A stretch of 64,000 nucleotides of DNA from Bradyrhizobium sp. STM 3843 (GCF_000239815.1 NZ_CAFK01000299.1:240233-304232); one strand, 5' to 3'. Positions 1-8,910 are shown, counted from the first letter of the stretch. Numbers and translations: made by a program. Notes: a model not told the origin generated them from the letters alone.

Positions 1-1
1 C

Positions 2-217
2 ATCCCGCATCTCGTCACCGGGACGAACCGGATTGCCACCGTGCACCGGCGGCTCGCCATCGCGGCGCAACGCAGTCTCCCCATCCGGATCATCGAGCTG
101 CCGATCGCACTGCCTGTTTTCCGCCAGCGCGTGCAGTGGCACCGCTATCGCTCCAACGATGCAGGCCTGTTGTGGCTGCGCAACCTGATGCGTGAGGTCG
201 CGGCCGAGCTGCCATGA
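2..217 (+). CDS. LysR-family regulator, C-terminal end only
   Basis: This is the last 71 codons of a gene whose start lies outside the window. The frame opens at base 2 and ends at TGA 215-217. The segment PHLVTGTNRIATVHRRLA, followed by an alternating hydrophobic stretch and a W-H-x-R motif (QWHRYRSNDAGLLWLRNLM), is the usual end of the effector-binding domain of NodD-like LysR regulators. A rho-independent terminator follows 30 bases downstream. Which genes it controls cannot be told from here; the outer-membrane gene at 310-1293 is convergent. The family is fairly sure and the target unknown. Confidence 0.75.
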   Translation: MPHLVTGTNRIATVHRRLAIAAQRSLPIRIIELPIALPVFRQRVQWHRYRSNDAGLLWLRNLMREVAAELP

Positions 218-248
218 TCGCAGTCCATCTGCAGCAGAGCACGACGAA

Positions 249-278
249 CGGCCGGCGCAAGAACCGCCGGCCGTTTTT
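249..278 (+). terminator. Rho-independent terminator after the LysR gene
   Basis: A perfect 9-bp stem (249-257 with 265-273) closes a 7-base loop and is followed by five T's (274-278). It sits just past the LysR stop and before the convergent gene that ends at 310. On the minus strand there is no T run after the stem, so it mainly serves plus-strand transcription. Confidence 0.8.
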
Positions 279-309
279 CTTCACCAACAATGGATCGGGC
301 TACGAAAAG

Positions 310-1293
310 TCAGCGCCTGCCTGGTCCGCCTCCGGGCGGTGGCGCGGGCACCCAGATCGGGAAGGCCAGATTGGCCCAAACCGTATCGCCACGGCTGCCG
401 TTCTCGACATAGAACGTATGCTGGTAGTTCACGTTGATCTGAACGGGCCCCGCATTGTAGGTCAGCGAAGGACCTACATTGAGTGAGCGCAGCCGGTTGC
501 CGTCTTGCACGCCGGCAAGATTGAACGCCTTGACGCCGTTAATCTTGTCGTCCTGATATTGATGCGTGTAGCCGCCGACGACGCCGAGCTTCCAGGCACC
601 GATATTGTAGCCCGCATTGAAGTCGACGACCAGTGCATCGCCGCTGCGGTACTGCTGGGTCAGCTGCGTGAAGGCGTTGACCGAGTCCGTATTGGTGCCG
701 TTCAGCAGCAGACGCGGCGAGACGGCGAACTCCAATCCCTTCGGATCAGCATAGCGATAGGCGAGGACCGGCGAGATGGTCGTGTAGTTCGTACCGACGT
801 TCAGCGGCTGCCGTGCCGAATAGGTGCCGGTGTTCGGCAGGAGATCGAGGCCGACCGTGAAGGTCTGAACGGGCGACAACGCCCAGCTCAGGATGATCGG
901 CGAAAAGGTCAGGTTGGCAAAGCCGTTGGCCTGGAACGATCCGCCGGGATTGGAGCTTTCGAGATGAACATACGGCAGGACAAGCTGGGAATAGATGTGT
1001 GCGCCGAAGAAATCGCCGGGATAACTTGCGAGAAACCGCATGGTCTCCGACACGGCGGAGAGCTTGAAGTTGATCGGCAGCTTGTTGCCCTGGCCGTCAT
1101 AAAGGCCGTTGGCGCTGGTATAGCTGGTCTGGCTGATCGCAAACAGGCCGGGGATCGGTGGGAAAGACGCAATGAACACGCCGGGGGAGCCCGCTGGATA
1201 GTTCGTGGCGGCGTTCTCGGCGGCCGACGCGCCCTGGATCATTCCGGCCAGCATCAACATGATGGAAGCGGACCGCATCAGTCCTCTCGTCAT
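310..1293 (-). CDS. MetA-pathway phenol-degradation family outer-membrane protein (PF13557-like)
   Basis: The 327-residue protein has a signal peptide of about 24 residues ending ASAAE. The body is rich in alternating aromatic/polar strands, as in an outer-membrane beta-barrel (VLAYRYADPKGLEFAVSPRLL, GVVGGYTHQYQDD). Its start region (NYPAGSPGVFIASFPP) and its length match the 'protein involved in meta-pathway of phenol degradation' family, thought to move aromatic or other hydrophobic substrates across the outer membrane. The start ATG follows a GGGGGG tract at a suitable distance. The C-terminus ends in a proline/glycine-rich tail (PPPGGGPGRR), which is longer than usual. No operon partner is visible; the substrate is unknown. 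Confidence 0.75.
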   Translation of the reverse strand: MTRGLMRSASIMLMLAGMIQGASAAENAATNYPAGSPGVFIASFPPIPGLFAISQTSYTSANGLYDGQGNKLPINFKLSAVSETMRFLASYPGDFFGAHIYSQLVLPYVHLESSNPGGSFQANGFANLTFSPIILSWALSPVQTFTVGLDLLPNTGTYSARQPLNVGTNYTTISPVLAYRYADPKGLEFAVSPRLLLNGTNTDSVNAFTQLTQQYRSGDALVVDFNAGYNIGAWKLGVVGGYTHQYQDDKINGVKAFNLAGVQDGNRLRSLNVGPSLTYNAGPVQINVNYQHTFYVENGSRGDTVWANLAFPIWVPAPPPGGGPGRR

Positions 1294-2949
1294 AAATCCC
1301 CCCCTTGGCGGCGCGTTTTTCTCTGAAACGAGCTTGCCCCGACCGACCCATGGCGACGCGCCGGCGCCCGACCGATCGCGTCATTGATGAGCGATCCCGG
1401 AACATTCGTAAAATTGATCGTTTTGATCTGAGATATTTACCGGGTTGATATGTCTGCTTATCGAGCGCGTTCGATGTTGCGCTTCTTCGCCTCGATCGTG
1501 CCGCTGCGGTTCATCGTCAGCCGTTACTTAAAACCGCCGGAATGACCGCAACTGTCGTCAGGGGCATGAGATAGTCGCCAAGACGCAGCTCGCCAGCGAG
1601 TTCGCCGAGCGAACCCCGCACAGGGACGCCGCGCCATCCAATCGGCCTGGCGTTGGTCTTTTCGGGGCAGGTGACGGATTTCGCTTTCCCCCGTGGTCGA
1701 CGACGGCAAATTGAGATGCTTTCCGATGATCCCGGCGGTTCTCCACCGTGGGTCTCCACCGTCCGAATCCGGTGGCTCTCGGCGGCCCTGCTTTACATGG
1801 ATATGGCACGTCGCGGTTAGATGGCGGAGAGAGTGTCCGCGATTCAGGGCAAAATCTTTCTTTATCTTCAACGGTTGGGTGATTTGCAGGCTGGCGGTTC
1901 CACAGAGTTACCCCCAGCCACTTGGCGAATTGGAACGGAAAAAGACGGACAACCGCGGCCAAGTCTCCCAAGCCGCGAAGTGTTACCAAATCTTTTTCAT
2001 ACCTCCAGGCTCCGAGGGGTTCACATCGAGCAGTGCTTGGAGCGATCTCACGAGCACTAACCGCCGACGTCCTACCGTTGTCGTAATGAGTTGCCCTGTC
2101 CCAATTAACTCGTAAAGCTTCGTGCGTCCCAAGCCGGTGACTCGCTCGCTTCGTTAATCGTGCAGGTGAGCCGTTGAACGAACGGAATCGACTTTGGTTC
2201 TCCAGATGACGGATTGGATGGAGCAGTCGGCAGCCCTTCGCTTCTGTCTCCCCCTTTTCGACTGTATCCCATGTCCTCTCCTACTTCACAAAGCTCGGCG
2301 GGACGAGAGTTTGCTGTGCGGCAATTAACGTCAATGCGGACGCCCGAGCGCTCCCGCGTACACTGGAGTACAGCGACGGCTGTTCGAGCGCATTTGGATA
2401 TCAGCTGCGGCATGGAATTTTTCGCGATCGAGGAGGACTGGCGTGCGTCGCAGCGAATTTTTCAGAGGCCTCCGTCAGCTTGGAAGGTTTCCGCGGTTGA
2501 ACACTGTCAACGCGCATCAGGACAAAAGGCAGCTCGAAGTGCTATTCAACCGCAATAGCTTTTCCGGCTTGTGCGAGCTGGCACTGCCTAATCGCCCCCG
2601 CTAGGTCGGAGACGGTCAGCTCGGCGGAACACAATGCTGCAGCAGTACTGCGCTGCCTGCGCCCCCAACATGTGGCAACCAGCTCCCGAGGCATCGGGGG
2701 TTCGAGTCGGGGGTCCGCTACATCGCTAGACCCACTATTTCGGAAGCCCGGTTTTCCTATAGGCGGGCAGCCTAAGTCGGCGCCGGTGGCCCGCTGATAG
2801 CCCGTGTCAGGCCGCCGTCCGCGCACCGCGCCACCCAATATGGCGCTCGATAGGTTCAATCCCGGACTCACAACGACCGATGCCGACATTCGCTCAGCCT
2901 GGCGATCTCGGCGTCTTATCCAGCGCACGTGCCATACCTTCACACGGGA
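1294..2949. other. Long stretch without a recognisable gene
   Basis: About 1.65 kb upstream of the outer-membrane gene. Short open frames exist on both strands but none has a convincing start, codon pattern or family resemblance. The minus-strand end at about 2545-2620 (…LTVSDLAGAIRQCQLAQAG) looks faintly protein-like and may be the end of a lost gene. The stretch ends in the tRNA-like fragment at 2951-2983, so it is best read as eroded DNA beside an integration site. Confidence 0.5.
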
Positions 2950-2950
2950 G

Positions 2951-2983
2951 AGGTCCAAGGTTCGATCCCTTGTGCGCCCACCA
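2951..2983 (+). other. 3' end of a tRNA gene (probable att-site scar)
   Basis: A T-arm (stem 2956-2960/2968-2972 around the loop TTCGATC), the 3' acceptor strand TGCGCCC and an encoded ACCA lie in a row. The matching 5' acceptor strand and a foldable anticodon arm are missing upstream. The sequence resembles the 3' end of alphaproteobacterial tRNA-Lys (from memory, not checked). tRNA 3' ends are classic phage or island integration sites, and decayed phage genes start only 15 bases downstream. Confidence 0.65.
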
Positions 2984-2997
2984 TTAATTCCTAAATA

Positions 2998-3493
2998 TCA
3001 ATTACTTGAGCGTTCCATTCCCCTTATGTGTGCCCCGAAAAGCCGGGGCACAGCGGGGGCACACACAATCTCCTCGATCTCGCTCTCGACGTCGTCGATG
3101 GCGTCACGCGCCCAGATCACCAGGCTGTTGCCAAGTGCGGAGCGTTGAAAGCCGCATCGGTCCCCGTCGAGCCGATCACCAGATCCGGCTCGTGATCGTC
3201 GGCCGTGACAGGCACATGCCGCGACAGCAACGGGATGTTGTTGAACGTCGGCGCGGCCTTGGCGAGTTCCTCCGGATCGCGGAGAAGGCGATAGACCTTG
3301 TCCGGATCGAGCCCGAGCGCCTTGTAATCGGGAATCTCGCGGCCGATGTACAGATTGACCGCGGCCTTGCTGATATTGGTGATCTCTCGACATGCAAGCG
3401 GCCGTCCCGGTCGTAGGTACGGACGCTCGCGCAATCGAAAGCAAGCCCATGCCGCGCCTCCGCGCGGTGTTGGCGCTCGGAGACGGATGGCAT
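2998..3493 (-). pseudogene. Phage DUF2213-family protein, frameshifted and truncated
   Basis: The protein can be followed across three frames. It starts at ATG 3493 (…VRTYDRDGRLHV), continues in another frame as SNISKAAVNLYIGREIPDYKALGLDPDKVYRLL and PTFNNIPLLSRHVPVTADDHEPDLVIGSTGTD, and then moves to a third frame as NSLVIWARDAIDDVESEIEE before stopping at 2998. These pieces in this order are the N-terminal half of the DUF2213 phage protein, found in tailed-phage head gene clusters. At least two indels break it, and the C-terminal half is missing where the sequence meets the tRNA scar. Confidence 0.75.
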
Positions 3494-3503
3494 ATGCGGG
3501 GCT

Positions 3504-3767
3504 CTACTTCTTCGCGGCAGCTGCCGGCTTGTCTTCCGACTTCGGAGCCTGCGCTGGCACCTCGGCTTTCGGTGTCTGCGCCCTGCAACTGGTTTTGCAG
3601 TTCGATCAGCAGCGGCGCGGCCGTCTCATAGGGCGATTTCATGATGTCCTGGCCGATCACCTGCAGATCGGCGCGGCTCACGTCGATCTTGACATCATCG
3701 GTCGGCGCCTGCGCGAAGGTAGCGCCCGCGAAGCAAGCGTGAGCGTGGCAGCAACTGCAAGTTTCAA
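3504..3767 (-). pseudogene. Small exported protein gene, broken by frameshifts
   Basis: A TTG start at 3767 opens KLAVAATLTLA, a signal-peptide core. One frame over it continues FAGATFAQAPTDDVKIDVSRADLQVIGQDIMKSPYETAAPLLIELQNQ. After another shift it ends in a Pro/Ala/Lys-rich tail, PKAEVPAQAPKSEDKPAA, at stop 3504. Two single-base changes therefore seem to have broken a gene for an exported protein of about 85 residues. The family is not recognised. It lies 10 bases upstream of the DUF2213 remnant on the same strand. Confidence 0.5.
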
Positions 3768-4057
3768 CGCGATGTGGTCGACGAAGGGACGGTTTCTAAC
3801 GAATGCCCAGGTCACGCAAACTGCTCCCATTAGCGCGTTCGCTGAGCGCCGGTCACATCCGTAACTCGGCCTGTGTCATCTGCAGCCAAATAATGCCGGG
3901 ATCGGCGGGGCGCGGCCACAAGGACCATGGTTAACTTGCTCGCCAACGTAGCAGTGGCAAACGACAAATGATTCGGAGCGCGAGATGCCCAGCATTGGAA
4001 AATTTGGTAGCGTCGTCGACATCCACGATACCGATGTGCCAGGGGACACCTATGACA

Positions 4058-4102
4058 GTGACGGCGCGGCTGAAGCATCTGGTCGCGGTCTCCAACAGCT
4101 GA
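4058..4102 (+). pseudogene. trpD: 3' end of trpD (anthranilate phosphoribosyltransferase)
   Basis: The last dozen codons before TGA 4100-4102 read TARLKHLVAVSNS, which matches the usual C-terminal end of rhizobial TrpD. They lie 16 bases before the trpC start, the normal trpD-trpC spacing. Nothing of the rest of trpD is seen upstream. This marks the left border of a chromosomal trpD-trpC-moaC fragment captured in phage-derived DNA. The call rests on a short segment, so it is moderate. Confidence 0.55.
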
Positions 4103-4118
4103 ACCTGAAAGGCGCGCC

Positions 4119-4940
4119 ATGCCCGATATTTTGAAGCGGATCGAAGCTTACAAGCGCGAGGAGATCGCGGCCGCCAAGCGGGCACATCCTCTTGTTAGCG
4201 TCGAGGAACGGGCGAAGGCCGCCCCCGCGCCGCGCGGCTTTGTCCGGGCGATCCGCGACAAGCTCGCTTACGGCGAATATGCATTGATCGCCGAGGTGAA
4301 GAAGGCCTCGCCTTCGAAGGGGCTGATCCGTGCCGATTTCGATCCGCCCGCGCTTGCCAAGGCCTATCAGGCCGGCGGCGCCGCGTGCCTCTCGGTGCTG
4401 ACGGATACCCCCTCCTTTCAGGGCCATCTCGATTTCATGGTGGCGGCGCGGACGGCGACGACCCTTCCCGTGCTGCGCAAGGACTTTATCGTTGACAGCT
4501 ATCAGCTGGCTGAGGCGCGCGCACATGGTGCCGATTGCATCCTGATCATCATGGCGATGCTCGATGATGCTATGGCCAAAGACATCGAGGACGCGAGCCT
4601 TGACTACGGCATGGACGTGCTGATCGAAATCCACGACCGCACTGAGCTCGACCGCGCGCTGAAACTCCGCTCGCCGATGATCGGCGTCAATAACCGCAAC
4701 TTGCGCACGTTCGAGACCACGCTTACGACCAGCGAGGCGCTGGCGCCGCTGATCCCGAACGACCGCCTGATGGTCGGCGAAAGCGGCATCTTTACCCCGG
4801 CCGATCTGGCGCGGCTGGCGCGCGTCGGCATGTCCACCTTCCTGGTCGGCGAGAGCCTGATGCGGCAGACCGACGTGGCGGCCGCGACGAGGGCGCTGCT
4901 TCATCGAGATCGGGCCGCAAGCGCTACGGGCGCGCGCTGA
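4119..4940 (+). CDS. trpC: Indole-3-glycerol phosphate synthase
   Basis: A complete 273-residue TIM-barrel enzyme that closes the indole ring in tryptophan synthesis, turning carboxyphenylamino-deoxyribulose phosphate into indole-glycerol phosphate. Typical motifs are in order: LIAEVKKASPSKG (catalytic Lys, about residues 56-68), ACLSVLTD, LPVLRKDFIVDSYQ (catalytic Lys), LIEIHD, GVNNRNL and MVGESGIFTPAD (phosphate site). The start ATG 4119 follows the trpD end and an AAAGG-type site. The gene itself looks undamaged although both flanking operon genes are broken and the surroundings are phage remnants. It may therefore be a second trpC copy; that cannot be settled from this window. Confidence 0.93.
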   Translation: MPDILKRIEAYKREEIAAAKRAHPLVSVEERAKAAPAPRGFVRAIRDKLAYGEYALIAEVKKASPSKGLIRADFDPPALAKAYQAGGAACLSVLTDTPSFQGHLDFMVAARTATTLPVLRKDFIVDSYQLAEARAHGADCILIIMAMLDDAMAKDIEDASLDYGMDVLIEIHDRTELDRALKLRSPMIGVNNRNLRTFETTLTTSEALAPLIPNDRLMVGESGIFTPADLARLARVGMSTFLVGESLMRQTDVAAATRALLHRDRAASATGAR

Positions 4941-5180
4941 ATCGCCGAAGGCTGCGTCGTCATAAGCAAGACGACACTCGAGCTGATCCTGTCGGGCAAC
5001 ACAAAAAACGGCGACGTGCTCGGCATCGCGCGCATCGCCGGCATCACGGCCGCCAAACGCACCCATGAACCGATTCCGCTGTGCCATCCGCTGGCGCTGT
5101 CCAAGGTGACGCTCGACATCGCGCCAGCGAAAAAGCTCCCCGGCTGCGTCGTCCGTCCCATCGTCAAGGTCACCGGCCGA
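4941..5180 (+). pseudogene. moaC: moaC internal fragment (cyclic pyranopterin monophosphate synthase)
   Basis: Directly after the trpC stop the frame reads AEGCVVISKTTLELILSGNT, then VLGIARIAGITAAKRTHEPIPLCHPLALSKVTLDI and LPGCVVRPIVKVTG. This is the middle of MoaC, including the LCHPL active-site motif. About the first 35 residues and the start codon are missing, and after KVTG the expected sequence (normally followed by GVEMEALTA) is lost. MoaC acts in molybdopterin biosynthesis and normally follows trpC in this order in many Rhizobiales. It cannot be functional. Confidence 0.85.
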
Positions 5181-5210
5181 TCGCCCGTCACGTCGACGCT
5201 CCCTTCGTGG

Positions 5211-5378
5211 TCAGAAGAATCGAAGCTTGCTTTCGATCTTCGTGAAGCGGTCCTCGACTGAAGGATCCGCGATCTTGACCACCGGCGGGATGGTCGGCGT
5301 GGGGATATTCGGCGCAATCGCGTGCGCGACATGTTCGGCAAGGCCCTCGATCTGCCTTTGCATGTCCTCAGGTGTCAC
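5211..5378 (-). CDS. Small phage-type protein, unknown function
   Basis: A 55-codon frame starts at GTG 5378, overlapping the previous stop as GTGA. It reads VTPEDMQRQIEGLAEHV and continues with a proline-rich linker (APNIPTPTIPP) to a charged end (EDRFTKIESKL). The overlap coupling and position behind a phage head gene suggest a small phage accessory gene. No family was recognised. It is too short for certainty, and its neighbours are decayed. Confidence 0.4.
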   Translation of the reverse strand: MTPEDMQRQIEGLAEHVAHAIAPNIPTPTIPPVVKIADPSVEDRFTKIESKLRFF

Positions 5379-5511
5379 GAATTGGCCGCCTCGAGCTTTT
5401 CGATCTTAACTCCCGCCTGGGTCTGCATGTCGAGCCGATCATGCAAATCCTTGACGGCGGGGTGATTCCTGGCGTCGCGAGCAGCACTATGGTTGCGGTC
5501 GGATCGGGCAC
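5375..5511 (-). pseudogene. Small phage-type gene with a frameshift
   Basis: A GTG at 5511 sits behind a clear AAGGAAA site and starts VPDPTATIVLLAT. One frame over, the sequence continues ARNHPAVKDLHDRLDMQTQ and ends EKLEAANS at 5375. Together they make one protein of about 45 residues broken by a single indel. It lies 11 bases downstream of the Mu gpF-like gene on the same strand. Function unknown. Confidence 0.4.
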
Positions 5512-5521
5512 GGCTGTTTCC

Positions 5522-6270
5522 TTATGAGAATCCAAAGATGACCGGCCTGCTGCTGCACCGGCAGTTGGTTTCCTCGCCGGGATAGACCCAGCGCTTCACC
5601 GGCTCATCCCACATGCCTTTGTTCACGTCGTATTTCTTGCCGTTCATGGCGACGGGTGTGGAGCGGGGATGCTTGCCAACGCCGGAATGCACCCAAATCA
5701 CTTGAGTGATCCGAGTTTGTCCTGGCGCGCGCGTCATCGACGCGGTCGCCTTGTTGTTCTGGTCGCGGGCCATGAATGCGGCTCGCCGGCGCGTGTCGCC
5801 GAACTGCTCTTGCAGGTCCTGCGTCAATTGTCCGAAGTCCAGGCCGGTCTGCACCGACCGCTTGAATTTGACGGTGAAGCCCGCCATTTTCAGGACAGCT
5901 TTCAGCGCGCGGCTCGACCGATCCGCAACGGACCGGCCGAAATACTCCGCCAGTGCCGGCGCGGCCTCGTCAAAATTCCTTTGCCAGCGCTTCACCAGCT
6001 TTCCGGATCGCATCATCGGCCGGTGTGGGATCCTGCGCCATGACCGGCGCATTCGCCCGATATGCCGCGCGGAGCCAATTGGCGACGGACTTGTCCATTT
6101 CCGTGATCAAGGCCTGCATCTTCCTGCGGTAAGCCGCCTCGATGCCGGCATTGGGCTGCACGCCCCGCAAGACCTTGTCGGTTTTCCTCGCGACCACCTT
6201 CCGCGGCGCAGGTCAGAACCATTTTGCCGCGATGCGCCGGATCATGCCGGTGACGCCGCAGCGCTTCCAT
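5522..6270 (-). pseudogene. Mu gpF-like phage head morphogenesis protein, frameshifted
   Basis: The C-terminal part (5522 to about 5985) reads RWQRNFDEAAPALAEYF, MARDQNNKATAS, WVHSGVGKHPRSTPVAMNGK and RWVYPGEETNCRCSSRPVI. The GVGKHPR…H/M-G-x-Y…PGEEinCRC layout is that of Mu gpF/SPP1 gp7-type minor head proteins, which help package and eject phage DNA. The N-terminal part is in other frames (VVARKTDKVLRGVQPNAGIEAAYRRK and ANWLRAAYRANAPVMAQD at about 5985-6197, and a further piece up to 6270). At least two indels break it. With the DUF2213 remnant it marks an eroded tailed-phage head module. Confidence 0.75.
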
Positions 6271-6354
6271 AGAATCGGCATAGGCAAGCCGTCGTGCGCC
6301 TGAGCCGCCGTGATTCGAGCTATAATGTTATGTGACGACTTACGTTCCAGATGA

Positions 6355-7416
6355 CTAGCTCAAGAGTCTCCTGAGAGATCGCTCCGTTTCCTCAACTAGG
6401 GATTTGACTAGCGTCGAAGCTGATGAATTTCGTCCCATAGAAGCAGACTGCCCCGCAAGAAGAACAGAAAACTCTGGATCCCCGGCTTTTTCGAGGGGAG
6501 CAATCAGACTAAGCTGCGCTGGAAACGAGACCGGTTCGATTTTCGCCGCGATCAAATCGTCCGTTAGGCGATTCCTAATGTAGCGCGCTGGACGTCCCGT
6601 TAGCATGTCAGTGACTAATGTGCAGGCATCATTCGATTCGAGTAGCGCTCGCCGATGGGCGTCAAGCACATTTGCTTCTTCACAATGCAAGAACGCGGTT
6701 CCAAGTTGAACAGCGCTTGCGCCCATCACGAAAGCCGCAGCCATCTGTCTACCGTCGGCGATGCCACCGGCGGCAATGACAGGGACACTCACCGCGTCAA
6801 CAGCTTGAGGCAACAAGGCCACCAACGTTGGTTGCAAACTCAGGTCGACACCGCTGAAGGTACCGCGATGGCCTCCAGCCTCAAGTCCCTGCGCAATAAT
6901 CGCATCGACCCCGGCCCGCTCAAGCGCTAGGGCCTCCGCAACTGTCGTCGCACTGGAAATGATGAAGATGCCGGCGTCTTTTATTGCTTGAACAATGTCT
7001 GGCTCCGGCACTCCAAAATGGAAACTCACCATCTCCGGCTTGACGCGGAGAAGCATATCCAAATGCTCGGCGGTAACTTCGCCCGCCGAATTCGTCGGAT
7101 ATGGAACCGGCCCAAGCTCTTTCGCGGCATAATGCGGCTCTAAACGCTTTCGCATTCTTTCAACCGTCTCAGACCGGGGCGCTGAACGCGGCCAGAGCGG
7201 GTAATTGACGTTGAGGCTGCCGCCGCTTTGCTGACGAAAGCCGGCAATTCGACGTTCAGCATCCTCCGCCGAATACCCAAACATTCCGAGGCTGCCCAAC
7301 GCTCCTTCGTTGCTTACGGCCGCAGCCAGCGCCGGACTGCTTAGCCACCCCATCGGGGCTTGAAGGATAGGCCAGGTTAGATTCAACCGCTCGGTAAAGG
7401 TGTTCTTAGACCACAC
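6355..7416 (-). CDS. Nitronate monooxygenase family FMN enzyme
   Basis: This 353-residue protein has the family layout: PILQAPMGWLSSPALAAAVSNEGALGSLG at the N-terminus, VSFHFGVPE, ISSATTVAEALALERAGVDAIIAQGLEAGGHRGTF with the active-site His at the AGGHRG turn, then PVIAAGGIADGRQMAAAFVMGASAVQLGTAFL, the FMN phosphate site. Members oxidise alkyl nitronates such as propionate 3-nitronate, a plant toxin, using FMN and O2. No partner gene is visible; the gene stands alone between phage remains and an IS remnant. The exact substrate is not predictable. Confidence 0.88.
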   Translation of the reverse strand: MWSKNTFTERLNLTWPILQAPMGWLSSPALAAAVSNEGALGSLGMFGYSAEDAERRIAGFRQQSGGSLNVNYPLWPRSAPRSETVERMRKRLEPHYAAKELGPVPYPTNSAGEVTAEHLDMLLRVKPEMVSFHFGVPEPDIVQAIKDAGIFIISSATTVAEALALERAGVDAIIAQGLEAGGHRGTFSGVDLSLQPTLVALLPQAVDAVSVPVIAAGGIADGRQMAAAFVMGASAVQLGTAFLHCEEANVLDAHRRALLESNDACTLVTDMLTGRPARYIRNRLTDDLIAAKIEPVSFPAQLSLIAPLEKAGDPEFSVLLAGQSASMGRNSSASTLVKSLVEETERSLRRLLS

Positions 7417-7575
7417 GACACGCTCCCCACTTCAGGCCCGCAGGCATGTCAGGCTCGTCGAGACCTAGCTTCATTCCGGACGCTTCTCGATGCTTCCCAT
7501 CGCCACGAAGTATACTGAACACACTGCCGCGAAGGCGACTACCGGCGAGTTCGCCTTCCTCGTGGCAGTGCTCTT

Positions 7576-7934
7576 CATGACGTGATCTCCACGCTAAGCG
7601 CGCCGACGCCAGGTTTGCTCAACCTGCCGCGAAGCCGCTCATTGAGGCACTCTTACAGGGTCGCGATCTCGTTGCCGATCGTGGCTATGACGACGCCTAT
7701 GCTCCCGTCGGCTTGGCTGCAAGCCGCGGCGGTCGAGCTCCCATCGCGACCAGCCGCCATCGCAAAGTCCAGCACTCGGTCGATCCTGCTCTCTATCGGC
7801 ATCGGAATCTGATCGAGCGCTTCTTCAACAAGTTGAAGCACTTTCCCGCGTTGCAATACGCTACGATGAAGCCGTCCGCGACTTTCCTCGCCGCTGCTCT
7901 ATTCGCCGCAACCCGTCCCGGGATGCGATTTTAG
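7576..7934 (+). pseudogene. IS5-family transposase, C-terminal remnant
   Basis: The readable frame ends at TAG 7932-7934 with YRHRNLIERFFNKLKHFPALQYATMKPSATFLAAALFAATRPGMRF, the catalytic-Glu region and end of IS5-type DDE transposases. Before it, LIEALLQGRDLVADRGYDDAYAPV contains the ADRGYD motif with the second catalytic Asp. The TPG piece just upstream is in another frame, and the N-terminal half with the first Asp is missing. Inverted repeats were not found. It is an inactive fragment, consistent with the scrambled state of 1-10 kb. Confidence 0.8.
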
Positions 7935-7942
7935 TCCACAAC

Positions 7943-8425
7943 CTAGTTCTTCCGCGGATCGTCAGCCGGGTTCACGTAAGTGATGTCCCATGGCCCAATT
8001 CCGCTGAGCTGGACGATGGTTTCTTCCGATGTCCAAGCGAAGTGGTTCGTTCCGGCTGGCATGATCGCAATACCACCCGCAGGCAAAGGGCGGCTTTGTG
8101 TCTTGTCGAGCTTGTCGCCGACGCCCATGTTGAAAGTCCCTGACAGCACCGTGCAGCGCTCGACGACGGCGTGAGAATGTGCAGGGACCTTGTAATTTGC
8201 CGGAAACTTCAGGCGCATTGTAAAGGGCTTCGCCTGGTTCAATAGTCCTTCGATGACAGCGAGCTTTGCCCCGGGCGGCAACGACGGAACGTCGATCCAA
8301 TTGAGCTCGGACGACACCAGCATTGTGTGCCCGCTGTGCGAATGCGAATCTTCTGCTGTAGCGGCCGTACCGAGCGACAGCGTGATCAGCCCAATAAGGA
8401 TAGTCGATTGCAATCTGCGTTTCAT
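7943..8425 (-). CDS. Exported cupin-domain protein
   Basis: The protein has 160 residues from the ATG at 8425, chosen because AAGGA precedes it by seven bases; an upstream in-frame ATG would bury the signal peptide. Residues 1-24 (MKRRLQSTILIGLITLSLGTAATA) form a signal peptide, followed by a short His-rich stretch (DSHSHSGHTM). A single cupin follows, with YKVPAHSHAVVERCTVLSGTFNMG (metal-binding His residues) and GGIAIMPAGTNHFAW (second motif). The role is unknown; exported cupins of this kind are often small metal-binding or sensing proteins. The gene begins 9 bases past the IS5 remnant's end. Confidence 0.75.
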   Translation of the reverse strand: MKRRLQSTILIGLITLSLGTAATAEDSHSHSGHTMLVSSELNWIDVPSLPPGAKLAVIEGLLNQAKPFTMRLKFPANYKVPAHSHAVVERCTVLSGTFNMGVGDKLDKTQSRPLPAGGIAIMPAGTNHFAWTSEETIVQLSGIGPWDITYVNPADDPRKN

Positions 8426-8715
8426 CGGAAGGTCCTTTCGATTGATCTCACGGATCGAGCTGTGTCGCACGATGACGTAGTCCACCAAGCGGCGCCGTTC
8501 GACGACGCAGCTTTACTGATCCAGCTGCATTACTCTTCGATTTCATGACACTAACACTTCAATGACAACGGTAGTATATGAAACGCAATGTTGCGCGGGT
8601 AAGCGCGGCTGGCCGGATTTGTTTTGGTCGTATACGTCTCCAGTGCGCCATTTGGCGATGTTGCGGTTTTAGCGCAGCGCAACTTCGCTAGCCCCAGAGG
8701 CGCGGGCGGTGGCGG

Positions 8716-8822
8716 CAGATGGTCGTGTCTTACGGTAGCCCCGAGAACAGTCACTACCGGAAAACGTCTTCGACGTAGGTGAATACGGCATAGGCAAGCT
8801 GGCAAATTCTCTTAAGATCGGC
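8716..8822 (+). pseudogene. Fragment of a copper amine oxidase gene
   Basis: Translation gives QMVVSYGSPENSHYRK and, one frame on, NVFDVGEYGIGKLANSLKIG. This matches residues about 286-320 of the intact amine oxidase at 20937-22883 (EMVVPYGSPQNGHFRK, NVFDIGEYGIGKLANSLKLG), including the catalytic Asp of the FD-x-GEY motif. One A is missing in the run after CGG, which breaks the frame. No other part of the gene is present. The substitutions show that this is an old paralogue or a different allele, not a recent copy. Confidence 0.8.
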
Positions 8823-8910
8823 CGTGTCGCTTCAAGGACGTCCAATGGACGACGCTCGGCACCTGGAGCCGGAGGCGGCGCATCGTCGCCGAGGCAGAGT
8901 GGACGCAGAG

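Noticed and set aside
2860..2983. A complete tRNA gene
   Set aside because: Only the T-arm, 3' acceptor strand and ACCA are present; no pairing 5' acceptor strand and no good anticodon arm could be found.
4050..5087. A 345-codon minus-strand open frame over trpC
   Set aside because: It is the mirror of trpC and the moaC fragment; composition is typical of an antisense frame and no motif fits.
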